This document shows positions 17,545 through 25,691 of a DNA stretch of 32,764 bases, in pieces. Within the stretch, counting starts at the first letter, position 1. Each line of letters begins with the position of its first letter. Location of the stretch: positions 1 to 32,764 of the forward strand of contig CALCHI010000377.1 in NCBI GenBank assembly GCA_937901285.1, in the 5' to 3' direction. Origin of the DNA: UBA8437 sp003445035. GTDB taxonomy: Bacteria; Planctomycetota; Planctomycetia; Planctomycetales; Planctomycetaceae. The position numbers and the translations under genes were made by a program. The notes under the pieces were generated by a model. It was not told where the DNA came from and searched no databases. It saw only the letters and a list, made by a program, of their open reading frames with translations.

Positions 17545-18465
17545 TCACTTAGACTTCGGTTTCTTCAATCGGGCTTGCGTCCGCTTGTAGCGCCGCACCA
17601 TCTCGGTCCGACGCCACTCGAGAAACGCTCGCTCGACGTCATCGCGCTTGTCGCGATCGCGTTTCACTTTCCGTCCGACCGTGATCGTTCCGAAAGTAAT
17701 CCCCTGCTCCTTGCGATCGACGGCGGCAATCTCGCCGTCGTTGACCACCAGCGTGACACCAACGTTCGCCTCGATTACGGGCAGCCCGTTCTCGCGGCCC
17801 CGGCTCAGCACGGCCTGATCCTGGGCGGACGATCGGGATCCGAACGAGGGAATCACAAGAAACTGGGCGCCGTCGAGCGAGGGGATCTCGGCCAACCGCG
17901 GGTTCCAGCGATCGTTGCAGATCAGAATCCCACAACGGCCCAGCGGAGTGTCAAATGCCCGACTGCGTCGGCCGAGGCGGTTGAACCACCAACTGGAATG
18001 GTACCCCTCGGCCAATTGCATCTTGTGATAGGTACCGCAGATATCCCCGTCGTCGTCGATGAACACGGCCGAGTTGAACACATCGTCCTTGATCCGTTCG
18101 GCAAACCCAAAGACAAGACACATGTCCAACTCCTTGGCCAGACGTCGGAAACGTTTGATCGTCGGCGAATCGATCGAAACAGCCACCTGCCTGATCGCCT
18201 CCGCCTCGGCCTTCCCGGCAATGATCTCGTTGACCACGTAACCCTCGAGAATCCCCTCGGGGGCCACCGCGATGTCGGCTCCCCCAGCTGCCGCCTGGCG
18301 ATACATCTTCTCGAGTTGCGCGACGTTCTTTGGAAGGTCGAATTTTGTGGGCACGAATGACACCGCTGCCACCCGCACCGAACGCCCCGCTGATTCCTCT
18401 GCCACCGTCCCACCTCCCGATACGAACAACACCAAGCACGTTACCGCCAGACGCCGACAGATCAT
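17545..18465 (-). CDS. Secreted carbon-nitrogen hydrolase (nitrilase superfamily)
   Basis: 306 residues. The catalytic triad of the superfamily is complete: Glu70 in APEG, Lys148 in YHKMQL and Cys183 in LICNDRW. An N-terminal hydrophobic stretch (about residues 5-22) looks like a Sec signal peptide. That is unusual for this mostly cytoplasmic superfamily, although exported members occur in planctomycetes. It should hydrolyse an amide or nitrile outside the cytoplasm; the substrate is unknown. The ribosome-binding site AAGGAGGAG (18470-18478) is the strongest in the window. The Lys/Arg-rich C-terminal tail (about 275-306) is distinctive. It stands alone between two plus-strand runs. Confidence 0.93.
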   Translation of the reverse strand: MICRRLAVTCLVLFVSGGGTVAEESAGRSVRVAAVSFVPTKFDLPKNVAQLEKMYRQAAAGGADIAVAPEGILEGYVVNEIIAGKAEAEAIRQVAVSIDSPTIKRFRRLAKELDMCLVFGFAERIKDDVFNSAVFIDDDGDICGTYHKMQLAEGYHSSWWFNRLGRRSRAFDTPLGRCGILICNDRWNPRLAEIPSLDGAQFLVIPSFGSRSSAQDQAVLSRGRENGLPVIEANVGVTLVVNDGEIAAVDRKEQGITFGTITVGRKVKRDRDKRDDVERAFLEWRRTEMVRRYKRTQARLKKPKSK

Positions 18466-18492
18466 CGTGCTCCTCCTTTTTTGTCACGTTTC

Positions 18493-18524
18493 GGATGCCG
18501 GCTCTCGGCCAACGAACGGCATCC
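18493..18524. other. Perfect 8-bp inverted repeat in the divergent intergenic region
   Basis: GGATGCCG (18493-18500) and CGGCATCC (18517-18524) are exact reverse complements separated by 16 bases. The site lies 28 bases upstream of the nitrilase start and about 114 bases upstream of the DUF1549/1553 start. It may be an operator or a leader hairpin for the nitrilase transcript. There is no U-tract to suggest a terminator. Confidence 0.4.
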
Positions 18525-18637
18525 TACCGGTTGCCCGTTTGAACCACCACTTTCGCGCCAGATCGCCTGCTCATCTTCCTGAAGCCACTTGTCTTTGTGT
18601 ATCCTCGCACCTGGCTTCTTTTTTCGGTGTTCCCGTC

Positions 18638-20944
18638 ATGCCCGCAGTCCGCCGTTTACTCGTCCTGACCGGCCTGGCCGTCACGGCCGTTTGCAGCGCC
18701 GACCTGGATGCAGCTGACGCGATAAAACCCAAGGACCGTGACTTCTTCGAATCGCGAATTCGGCCGCTGCTGGTCAAACGATGCTTCGCCTGTCACTCGG
18801 CAAAGAGCAAGAGCATAGAGGGGGGGTTCCGAATCGACTCCCGGCCGGGCTGGCAGAAGGGTGGCGACTCGGGTCCTGCCATCGTTGCCGGCCAACCCGA
18901 TAAAAGCCGCCTGATGCGTGCGGTCGAATATGTCGACGAAGACCTGGCCATGCCGCCCGACGGCGTACTGCCAAAGGCTGAAATTGCGTTGATCCGTCAA
19001 TGGATTTCTCGTGGAGCGCCCGATCCGCGATCGGCCATTGCCCCAACGGTGGCCGCTACGGGCATCGACTGGAAACGCGGTCGAGCTCACTGGGCCTTCC
19101 AGCCCCCCCGACGGCAGACACGGCCCGACGTCATCGACACACGCTGGCCGCAGAATGCGGTGGACTCCTTCGTCCTCGCCCGCCTTGAATCTCGTCAACT
19201 TCGGCCTGTTGGCCGTGCCACTTCCGAGGCGTTAATCCGAAGAATCACACTGGATCTCACCGGCCTGCCGCCGGCCCCAGGTGATGTCGACACATTCCTC
19301 TCCGACCGTCGCCCCGACTCCTGGAATAGACTCGTCGACCGCTTGTTGGCCAGCCCGGCTTACGGTGAAAAATGGGGGCGGCACTGGCTGGACGTCGTCC
19401 GTTACGCCGACGACCAGTTGCGAACCGAATACTACTACCGACCGCTTCCCCATGCGTGGCGATACCGTGACTGGGTGGTCCGCGCACTCAACGACGACTT
19501 GCCCTACGACCGGTTCGTCATCCACCAGCTTGCCGGCGACCTGCTTCCATCCGAAGCGAAAGGCGGCGGTGGTATTGCTGTCGGCCTGCTGGCCCTGGGA
19601 ATGATGTACCAGGACGACGGCGGCACTCCCGACGGAGTCGCGATCGCCAAAGCCGAAACTCTCGACGATCGTGTCGACACGGTCACCCGCGGCTTCCTGG
19701 CACTGACGGTTGCCTGTGCGCGTTGCCACGACCATAAGTTCGACCCCATTCCGACGGTCGACTACTACTCGCTGGCCGGAGTCTTCAACAACACGGGATA
19801 TATAGACGAACTGGTCCTCGTCAAACCGGAAGCGGCCGCCGAATTCAACACCATCCAAGGCCGAATCACGTCTCTGAACAATCAACTCAAAGACGCCAAG
19901 AAGGCCGACAACAAGGACCAGATCGCCAGCATCAACCGGAGCCTCGCAAACACACACGAGGAAGCCTCGCTGAAGTTTCCGCGAGCCCATTCCGTGCGTG
20001 ACACTGGGTCAGCCAACATGCGGATCGCCCTCCGTGGCAATCTCCGCAAACCGGGACCGATCGCACCCCGCAGATTCCTTCAGGCCTTGGCCGGCGATGC
20101 TCCTCCTCCTTTCACTTCCGGAAGCGGCCGCCTCGAACTGGCCCGTTCCATTGCGGATCCTCAAAACCCACTCACTGCCCGTGTCATCGTCAATCGCCTT
20201 TGGCAACACCATTTCGGACGCGGCCTGGTAGGAACCGCCAGCAACTTCGGATCTCTTGGCGACCGACCGACCCACCCCCATCTGCTCGACTGGCTTGCCA
20301 TCCGGCTGATGGACTCCGGGTGGTCGCTGAAACAGGTTCACCGCGAGATACTTCAATCGGCAACCTACCGTCTCGCCTCGACCTCGACCCCCACCCACCT
20401 TGCCGCTGACCCGGACAACCTCCTGCTGTGGCGAATGTCTCGAACCCGACTCGACATCGAATCCTGGCGGGATGCGATGCTGGCGGTGTCCGGTTCGCTC
20501 GATGACACCATCGGCGGCCCCGCGGTCGACAACCTGTTCGAGGCTTCTCGTCGCACGATCTACGCCGCTGTCCACCGCGACATCCAGACCGAATCTGACA
20601 AGCTGCTACGGCTTTTCGATTTTCCGAATCCTCGGACAGGCAGTGGTGGCCGCGTCGCCACGACCATCCCTCAACAACAGCTCTTCGCGCTGAACAGCCC
20701 CTTTGTCATCGCCAGGGCCCGCGAACTGGCCGCGCGGTCAGCAGCTGGCACTTCGTCACCGGGCGATCGAATTGACCGGGTCCTACGACTGGCCGTCGGC
20801 CGTCCGCCAACCCGGCAGGAATTGGCTCTGGGCCGCGACTTCCTCGGCGACACTCCCGACCGGCGTCTCAATGGTCAGCTCTCGCCCTGGGAGCAATACT
20901 GCCAAGCCTTGCTGGGCTCCAACGAGTTCCTCTTTCGGCCCTAA
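18638..20944 (+). CDS. Cytochrome-DUF1549/DUF1553 protein (canonical architecture)
   Basis: 768 residues. ATG at 18638 opens a Sec signal peptide (MPAVRRLLVLTGLAVTAVCS). The frame is open a further 122 codons upstream, but that part lies antisense to the nitrilase gene and is not protein-like. A planctomycete cytochrome domain (about 30-125) has CFACH at 49-53 and an MPP downstream. DUF1549 (about 165-375) includes GEKWGRHWLDVVRYAD and CARCH at 360-364 in the HDHKFDPIP context. DUF1553 (about 505-745) includes NPLTARVIVNRLWQHHFG and LLWRMSRTRLDIE. No central insert is present, unlike the copy at 10795-13686. A DUF1501 gene follows after 34 bases. A periplasmic redox role is inferred from the heme motif only. 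Confidence 0.94.
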   Translation: MPAVRRLLVLTGLAVTAVCSADLDAADAIKPKDRDFFESRIRPLLVKRCFACHSAKSKSIEGGFRIDSRPGWQKGGDSGPAIVAGQPDKSRLMRAVEYVDEDLAMPPDGVLPKAEIALIRQWISRGAPDPRSAIAPTVAATGIDWKRGRAHWAFQPPRRQTRPDVIDTRWPQNAVDSFVLARLESRQLRPVGRATSEALIRRITLDLTGLPPAPGDVDTFLSDRRPDSWNRLVDRLLASPAYGEKWGRHWLDVVRYADDQLRTEYYYRPLPHAWRYRDWVVRALNDDLPYDRFVIHQLAGDLLPSEAKGGGGIAVGLLALGMMYQDDGGTPDGVAIAKAETLDDRVDTVTRGFLALTVACARCHDHKFDPIPTVDYYSLAGVFNNTGYIDELVLVKPEAAAEFNTIQGRITSLNNQLKDAKKADNKDQIASINRSLANTHEEASLKFPRAHSVRDTGSANMRIALRGNLRKPGPIAPRRFLQALAGDAPPPFTSGSGRLELARSIADPQNPLTARVIVNRLWQHHFGRGLVGTASNFGSLGDRPTHPHLLDWLAIRLMDSGWSLKQVHREILQSATYRLASTSTPTHLAADPDNLLLWRMSRTRLDIESWRDAMLAVSGSLDDTIGGPAVDNLFEASRRTIYAAVHRDIQTESDKLLRLFDFPNPRTGSGGRVATTIPQQQLFALNSPFVIARARELAARSAAGTSSPGDRIDRVLRLAVGRPPTRQELALGRDFLGDTPDRRLNGQLSPWEQYCQALLGSNEFLFRP

Positions 20945-20978
20945 CCCCGTCATCCCCTCTAATGGAGACCTGTCACCG

Positions 20979-22403
20979 GTGCCCCCCATCATCCCGTTTT
21001 CTCGACGCCTCTTACTGTCCCGGGGCACCGCTGGTGTCGGGTTGCTGGGCTTGGCCAATGTGTTCGGACAGGAGGCCTCCTCTCCGCTGGATGCCCATTC
21101 ACCACACTCGGCTCCTCGTGCGAAGCGGATCATCCACCTGCTGATGAACGGTGGCCCCTCTCACATAGACACATTCGACCCCAAACCCCTGCTGGCCAAG
21201 TACGAGGGACAACGCCCATCGACGGTTGATCTCAATACGCAGAGAAAGACAACCGGGATCCTGAAATCCCCCTACCGGTTCGCTCAGCATGGCGATAGCG
21301 GCCTCTGGGTCAGCGAGTTGTTTCCTCACGTTGCCCGTCATGCCGACAAACTCTGCCTGATCCACTCGATGCACACCGACATCCCCGAACACATCTCGGG
21401 CCTGTTGATGATGAGTGTCGGAGCCAACCAGCCCACACGCCCGAGTTTTGGGTCATGGCTCAGCTATGGGCTCGGCACCGAGAACCAGGACCTTCCATCC
21501 TTCGTGGTGATCAGCCACAACGGGCATCCCCGTCCCGGCCCAACCGGATGGAGCAGCAGCTTTCTGCCCGGTGTTCACTCGGGAGCCTTCGTTGACACGT
21601 ACAAGCTGGACCCGAAACGGGTGATCGCTGACATCCGCAACCCCGGCATGCCTCGTGGCAGCCAACGGCGACAATTCGAACTCTTGCAGCGGATGAACCG
21701 CCTTGAGCTGGACCGTTCGGGAACCGATCGTGCACTGGAGGCGAGAATCGAATCGCTCGAACTGGCGTTTCGCATGCAATTTGCCGCCCCCGAAGCCTTT
21801 GACATCAGTCGCGAATCCAAGGCCACCCATGACCTCTACGGAATCGGCCCCCAGCCAACCAAGGGGGTTGCGGGAGGCCGCAAGTACGGGGGATTTGCCG
21901 AGGGAGCCCTTGTCGCGCGGCGACTGTCCGAACGCGGAGTCCGCGTCGTCCAACTGGCCTTTGCGCCCGACATCCCCTGGGACGACCACACCGACATCAA
22001 CGACCACCGGCCGAAGGCCTTCGAATGTGACCAGGCCATAGCCGCGCTCCTGACCGATCTGGAATCCCGCGGCCTGCTTGACGAAACGCTGGTCTTGTGG
22101 GGAGGGGAATTCGGACGAACTCCGACAACCGACGTGACTGCCAACAAACCCGGCCGAGACCACAACCACTTCGGCTTCACCGTCTGGATGGCCGGAGGCG
22201 GTGTCAAACCGGGGTTCCGCTATGGCGCCACCGATGAATTCGGCATGAGAGCTGTTGAGAACCGGACTCACGTCCGCGACCTGCACGCCACCATTCTGCA
22301 CCTGATGGGGCTGGATCACCAGAGGCTGACGTTCCGCCATTCCGGACGCGATTTTCGCTTGACCGACGTCGGCGGAAGAGTGATCCAGGACGTCATCGCC
22401 TGA
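20979..22403 (+). CDS. DUF1501 family protein, Tat-like signal (second copy)
   Basis: 474 residues from a GTG start at 20979. The frame extends far upstream inside the DUF1553 gene, but only from this codon does the protein look real. A GGAG lies about 11 bases before it. The N-terminus SRRLLLSRGTAGVGLLGL is a Tat-type signal, though with Leu where Phe is usual. The family block is canonical: GGPSHIDTFDPKP with His62 and Asp64. WDDHTDI, GGEFGRTP and GRDHNHFGFTVWMAGGG follow, and the C-terminus HSGRDFRLTDVGGRVI matches the other copy. It pairs with the upstream cytochrome-DUF1549/1553 gene. The activity of the family is unknown. Confidence 0.93.
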   Translation: MPPIIPFSRRLLLSRGTAGVGLLGLANVFGQEASSPLDAHSPHSAPRAKRIIHLLMNGGPSHIDTFDPKPLLAKYEGQRPSTVDLNTQRKTTGILKSPYRFAQHGDSGLWVSELFPHVARHADKLCLIHSMHTDIPEHISGLLMMSVGANQPTRPSFGSWLSYGLGTENQDLPSFVVISHNGHPRPGPTGWSSSFLPGVHSGAFVDTYKLDPKRVIADIRNPGMPRGSQRRQFELLQRMNRLELDRSGTDRALEARIESLELAFRMQFAAPEAFDISRESKATHDLYGIGPQPTKGVAGGRKYGGFAEGALVARRLSERGVRVVQLAFAPDIPWDDHTDINDHRPKAFECDQAIAALLTDLESRGLLDETLVLWGGEFGRTPTTDVTANKPGRDHNHFGFTVWMAGGGVKPGFRYGATDEFGMRAVENRTHVRDLHATILHLMGLDHQRLTFRHSGRDFRLTDVGGRVIQDVIA

Positions 22404-22426
22404 ACCGGTCCTCGACTTACCGGATC
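22402..22426 (+). terminator. Weak hairpin after the second DUF1501 gene
   Basis: CCGGT (22405-22409) pairs with ACCGG (22419-22423) around a 9-base loop. Two more pairs lie beyond an A-A mismatch. It begins at the stop codon and is followed by GTCTTGTAA, not a clean U-tract. It could attenuate read-through into the serine hydrolase gene. Confidence 0.25.
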
Positions 22427-22519
22427 GTCTTGTAACCGTTCAGCACCTCGACTGTTTCCAGCCATTCCTGCGAACCGGCCTGTCCATTTCCCTGTGTCAC
22501 CACACGAGCGAACGCCACC

Positions 22520-23794
22520 ATGTCACGCCTTCCCTGGATCCTCGGCCTGGTTATCGCTGTCGCCCGCCCGGCCTGTTCTGCGGAACTCCTCACGGCTCCC
22601 CTGAAGGACCTCCAGGTCGACCCCGCAGCTATCGCCGGGGCGGAGGCGCTGATTGCAGAACAGATCAGGCAACAGGAGATCGCGGGTGTGTCGGTGTGCG
22701 TTCTTCGCAAGGGGCGTATTGCGCACATGAAGGCCTACGGCTACAGGGATGCTCTCTCGAAGCTCCCCGCAAAAGTCGACGACATTGTTCGGATCTACTC
22801 GATGAGCAAACCGATCATTTCCGTCGCAGCCATGCAACTCTGGGAGCGAGGCCACTTTCGGCTCGACGACCCGATCGCCGACTACATCCCCGCATTTCGG
22901 CACATGAAAGTGCTGGAGACGGACAAGGATTCCTCGGGGCAACCGCGGCACCGGTTCGTACCGGCCCGGCGACAGATCACCGTCCGCGACGTCTTTCGAC
23001 ACACAACCGGAATCGCTTACGGCGGAAAGCTGATCGAACCCGTCAATCGCTTCTACGAGGCCAACCAGGTCGTCTACTGGTACGAGGGCATGTACCCGCC
23101 CAAGTGCTCCCTGTTGGACGGCATGACGCGGCTGGGCCGTGTGCCGTTGTTGCACCATCCGGGCGAGAAGTTCACCTACGGCCTCAACGTCGACATACTC
23201 GGTCGCCTTATCGAAGTCTGTTCCGGTCAAAAGCTCTCGGTCTATCTCCAGGAGCACATGTTCAAGCCGCTGGGAATGGTCGACACCGCGTTCTACGTGC
23301 CCGACACCAAGCTGTCACGCTTCGGACCGGTCCATGACAAAAACAACGGCGCCTTCTATCGCATCTCGGCTGCACACTCCAGCCCCTATCGCACACCCCC
23401 ACAGTGGGAATCCGGTGGAGGTGGACTGGTCTCAACAATCATCGACTACGCGAGGTTCTGCCAGGCGGTCTTGGACGGAGGACGGTCTGGGACACAACGC
23501 ATCCTCGATGCTGCCACCATTCGCCTGATGTTTGACAACCAGCTCCCCTCGAAAGTCGACAGCCGAAAGTTCGGACTCGGATTCGGCCTGGTCGATCACG
23601 ACTTTGGAACCAAGCCCGACAACAGGCGACGGACAGCCTACCGCTGGGGCGGCTACGCCAGTACAAAATTCCACATCGTGCCGGACGAACAATTGGTCCT
23701 GATCACGATGAGGCAACGGATCCCCGGAAACAGTGTCTGTTGGGACAAGCTCTTCCCGATCATCCACGCCGGCCTGAAACCGCTCGCCAACTAG
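22520..23794 (+). CDS. Secreted serine hydrolase, class C beta-lactamase / esterase fold
   Basis: 424 residues with a Sec signal peptide (about 1-21). The active-site SxxK is SMSK at 94-97, with Ser94 as nucleophile and Lys97. A YGLN later in the sequence fits the second motif (Tyr-x-Asn). WGGYAST near the C-terminus stands where KTG-like residues occur, as in EstB-type esterases. This set suggests an esterase or peptidase rather than a true beta-lactamase. A carbohydrate-esterase role would suit the neighbourhood, but the substrate is not shown. The ribosome-binding site is weak. The gene lies 116 bases after DUF1501, and its stop TAG interlocks with the convergent propeller gene's stop. Confidence 0.92.
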   Translation: MSRLPWILGLVIAVARPACSAELLTAPLKDLQVDPAAIAGAEALIAEQIRQQEIAGVSVCVLRKGRIAHMKAYGYRDALSKLPAKVDDIVRIYSMSKPIISVAAMQLWERGHFRLDDPIADYIPAFRHMKVLETDKDSSGQPRHRFVPARRQITVRDVFRHTTGIAYGGKLIEPVNRFYEANQVVYWYEGMYPPKCSLLDGMTRLGRVPLLHHPGEKFTYGLNVDILGRLIEVCSGQKLSVYLQEHMFKPLGMVDTAFYVPDTKLSRFGPVHDKNNGAFYRISAAHSSPYRTPPQWESGGGGLVSTIIDYARFCQAVLDGGRSGTQRILDAATIRLMFDNQLPSKVDSRKFGLGFGLVDHDFGTKPDNRRRTAYRWGGYASTKFHIVPDEQLVLITMRQRIPGNSVCWDKLFPIIHAGLKPLAN

Positions 23795-25155
23795 TCGCCA
23801 GATTTCTTCTTCGGCTTTGCGGGTTCCGCGATGCAGTAGAGTTTCCTGGTGCCCCGCAGAAACAACTCGCGGCCCACAATGGCCGCAGACGCACTGAAGC
23901 TGTCGTTGAGCACGTTACGAGCGAGGAACTTGGGAGTCGCATCGCCGCTGATCACCAGTGTCGCGCCCTGCCGGTCGGTGATGTAGATCCGATTGGACGC
24001 TGCGACCGGTGACGCATAAATGTCGGTCACGCCACCGAGGCGAAACGGGCCGGTCACTTCGTTACCGGTGCGAGATTCGAGACGGGTGAGAATGCCCTGG
24101 TAGTGCCTCAGGAAGTACAAACCGCCCTTGTAGAGCAAAGGGGAAGGCACATACGGGGTTCTCTGACGGGTCTTCCAGGCAACATGCTCGCTTCCGGTCA
24201 GATCCCCACTGGCCCCGTCCAGCTTGACTCCCATCATGATTCGCGTGTCGTAACTGCTTCCGGCAAAAACCATCCCGGCCTCGTAAACCGGGGTGGCGAC
24301 GATGTTGTTGGACAGTCCCGCGCACTGCCAGAGAACCTTGCCGGTCTCCAGGTCATACCCTCGCAGGAACTTCGTACCCGAAATCACGGCGATCGCGCGT
24401 TTCTGGTGTTCGATCACAATCGGTGACGACCACGAGGTGACCTCGTCGCGATTCGACGACCACTTTGGTTTTCCAGTGTGCGTGTCAAAAGCCACGACCT
24501 TTGACTGGCCCTGGTGATCCCAGTTGACGACCAGCGTTTTGTCGTGCAGAGCCGGCGAGGCCCCTTCGCCATGGTTGTGCTTCGTGCTCATCTTGCCCAT
24601 TCGCACTTTCCACAGCAGCTTCCCGTCAAACCCCAGGCAGTAAAGACCCCGGGAGCCGAAGAAAGCAAAAAGTCTCTTCCCATCCGTGACGGGCGAGTGG
24701 GACGCCAGGCTTCCGGTGTGATGGCCTCCCTCGTGCGGAAGCCCCTCCGCAAGCGTCTTCTGCCACAGCAGATCCCCGGTGCGACGATCGAAGGCCAGCC
24801 CCAGGTAACGATGTGGCTGCGTAACGGGCAGATTGTCGTGTGCCCCGGGATCGGCATCCGGCTTCGCTGTAACCTTCTCGCCGTAAGGAACTGCGGCCGT
24901 CACGAAGACCAGTTGCCCCCAGACGACCGGCGAGGAGTGTCCAGTCCCCGGCAGCCGGCTTGCCCAACGCACGTTCTTGTCCTCGCTCCACTCGATCGGC
25001 GGATCACCGTAGGGCGCAACGCCCGTTGACAGCGGGCCGCGCCACTGGCTCCATTGACGAGCCGGGTCAAGATCGGCAGCCGACAACGACACCCCGCCGC
25101 ACAATCCAACGACCACACACGCAGAACACATCAGCCGCCACAATGTCCGGGACAT
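23791..25155 (-). CDS. Secreted PQQ-like beta-propeller repeat protein
   Basis: 454 residues from ATG 25155, with GGAGA 6 bases upstream. The frame reaches further upstream, but that part reads as non-protein. A Sec signal peptide is followed by QWSQWRGPLSTGV, a hallmark opening of planctomycete PQQ-like propellers. Blades then repeat phrases such as LLWQKTL, LYCLGFDGKLLWKVRMG, VVAFDTHTGKPKW and GYDLETGKVLWQ. Relatives include BamB-like scaffolds and quinoprotein dehydrogenases. I see no added cytochrome domain or definite quinone ligands, so enzymatic activity is uncertain. The C-terminus ends in a Lys-rich tail. The stop overlaps the convergent serine hydrolase stop by 4 bases. Confidence 0.92.
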   Translation of the reverse strand: MSRTLWRLMCSACVVVGLCGGVSLSAADLDPARQWSQWRGPLSTGVAPYGDPPIEWSEDKNVRWASRLPGTGHSSPVVWGQLVFVTAAVPYGEKVTAKPDADPGAHDNLPVTQPHRYLGLAFDRRTGDLLWQKTLAEGLPHEGGHHTGSLASHSPVTDGKRLFAFFGSRGLYCLGFDGKLLWKVRMGKMSTKHNHGEGASPALHDKTLVVNWDHQGQSKVVAFDTHTGKPKWSSNRDEVTSWSSPIVIEHQKRAIAVISGTKFLRGYDLETGKVLWQCAGLSNNIVATPVYEAGMVFAGSSYDTRIMMGVKLDGASGDLTGSEHVAWKTRQRTPYVPSPLLYKGGLYFLRHYQGILTRLESRTGNEVTGPFRLGGVTDIYASPVAASNRIYITDRQGATLVISGDATPKFLARNVLNDSFSASAAIVGRELFLRGTRKLYCIAEPAKPKKKSGD

Positions 25156-25226
25156 AGTTTCTCCGAGTTCACGTTGCCCGCGATCGCTGCGACCGGGGGG
25201 AGAATTTTCGATTCGGTTGTCTTTTG

Positions 25227-25254
25227 GGCGTGATAACACCCGTCCGGCCACGCC
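25227..25254. other. Inverted repeat in the divergent intergenic region
   Basis: GGCGTG (25227-25232) and CACGCC (25249-25254) are exact reverse complements separated by 16 bases, between the PQQ-like gene and the small membrane-protein gene. A six-base dyad can arise by chance, but its spacing equals that of the dyads at 10672 and 18493. Confidence 0.28.
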
Positions 25255-25297
25255 ATGTACAGCAACACCGCCCCAATGCATTTACGGGAGTTTTGTC

Positions 25298-25675
25298 ATG
25301 GCCACCGACAATCCGTCACACAGCCCACCCCGCAGACCAGGTCGACCCACCACGTCGGCATTCGTTCCGATCGTGCTGGTGCTCGTCGGGGTCATAACGC
25401 TCTTGGGCCAGTACGGCATCATGCCCAGCATCAACCAGATCTGGACCATCGGGCTTGCCGCGGCCGGGGTGCTCACCTTCCTGCTCAACGGTTACAACAA
25501 GTCGAGTTTTGTGTTCGGCACATTCCTGATCCTGTCTTCGGGAATGTCGATCCTCCGGACCCAGGAACTGACGGACATCGCCAAGGAGATTCCGATCCTT
25601 TTCATCGCACTGGGCACACTGATGCTGATCTCCCGTTCAAACGCGATCCCGCCCCCCCCTCCTTCTGACGGTTGA
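25298..25675 (+). CDS. Small four-helix membrane protein, LiaF/DUF5668-like
   Basis: 125 residues from ATG 25298, with GGGAG 7 bases upstream. A short Pro/Arg-rich cytoplasmic N-terminus precedes four hydrophobic segments (about 21-38, 46-64, 69-86 and 98-114), and the tail is Pro-rich (PPPPPSDG). The spacing and short loops resemble the LiaI/LiaF-type transmembrane region (DUF5668). In other bacteria such proteins accompany envelope-stress regulators, but no such regulator is adjacent. The gene converges with the DUF4432 gene, leaving a 16-base gap. Function unknown. Confidence 0.75.
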   Translation: MATDNPSHSPPRRPGRPTTSAFVPIVLVLVGVITLLGQYGIMPSINQIWTIGLAAAGVLTFLLNGYNKSSFVFGTFLILSSGMSILRTQELTDIAKEIPILFIALGTLMLISRSNAIPPPPPSDG

Positions 25676-25691
25676 AACGGCAACACTTCCG

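Noticed and set aside
18272..18637. 122-codon N-terminal extension of the second DUF1549/1553 protein
   Set aside because: It lies antisense to the nitrilase start region and lacks domain character; a clean signal peptide begins at the ATG at 18638.
20703..20978. 92-codon extension of the second DUF1501 protein into the preceding gene
   Set aside because: The extension is read out of frame from DUF1553 coding sequence; the Tat signal sits directly after the GTG at 20979.
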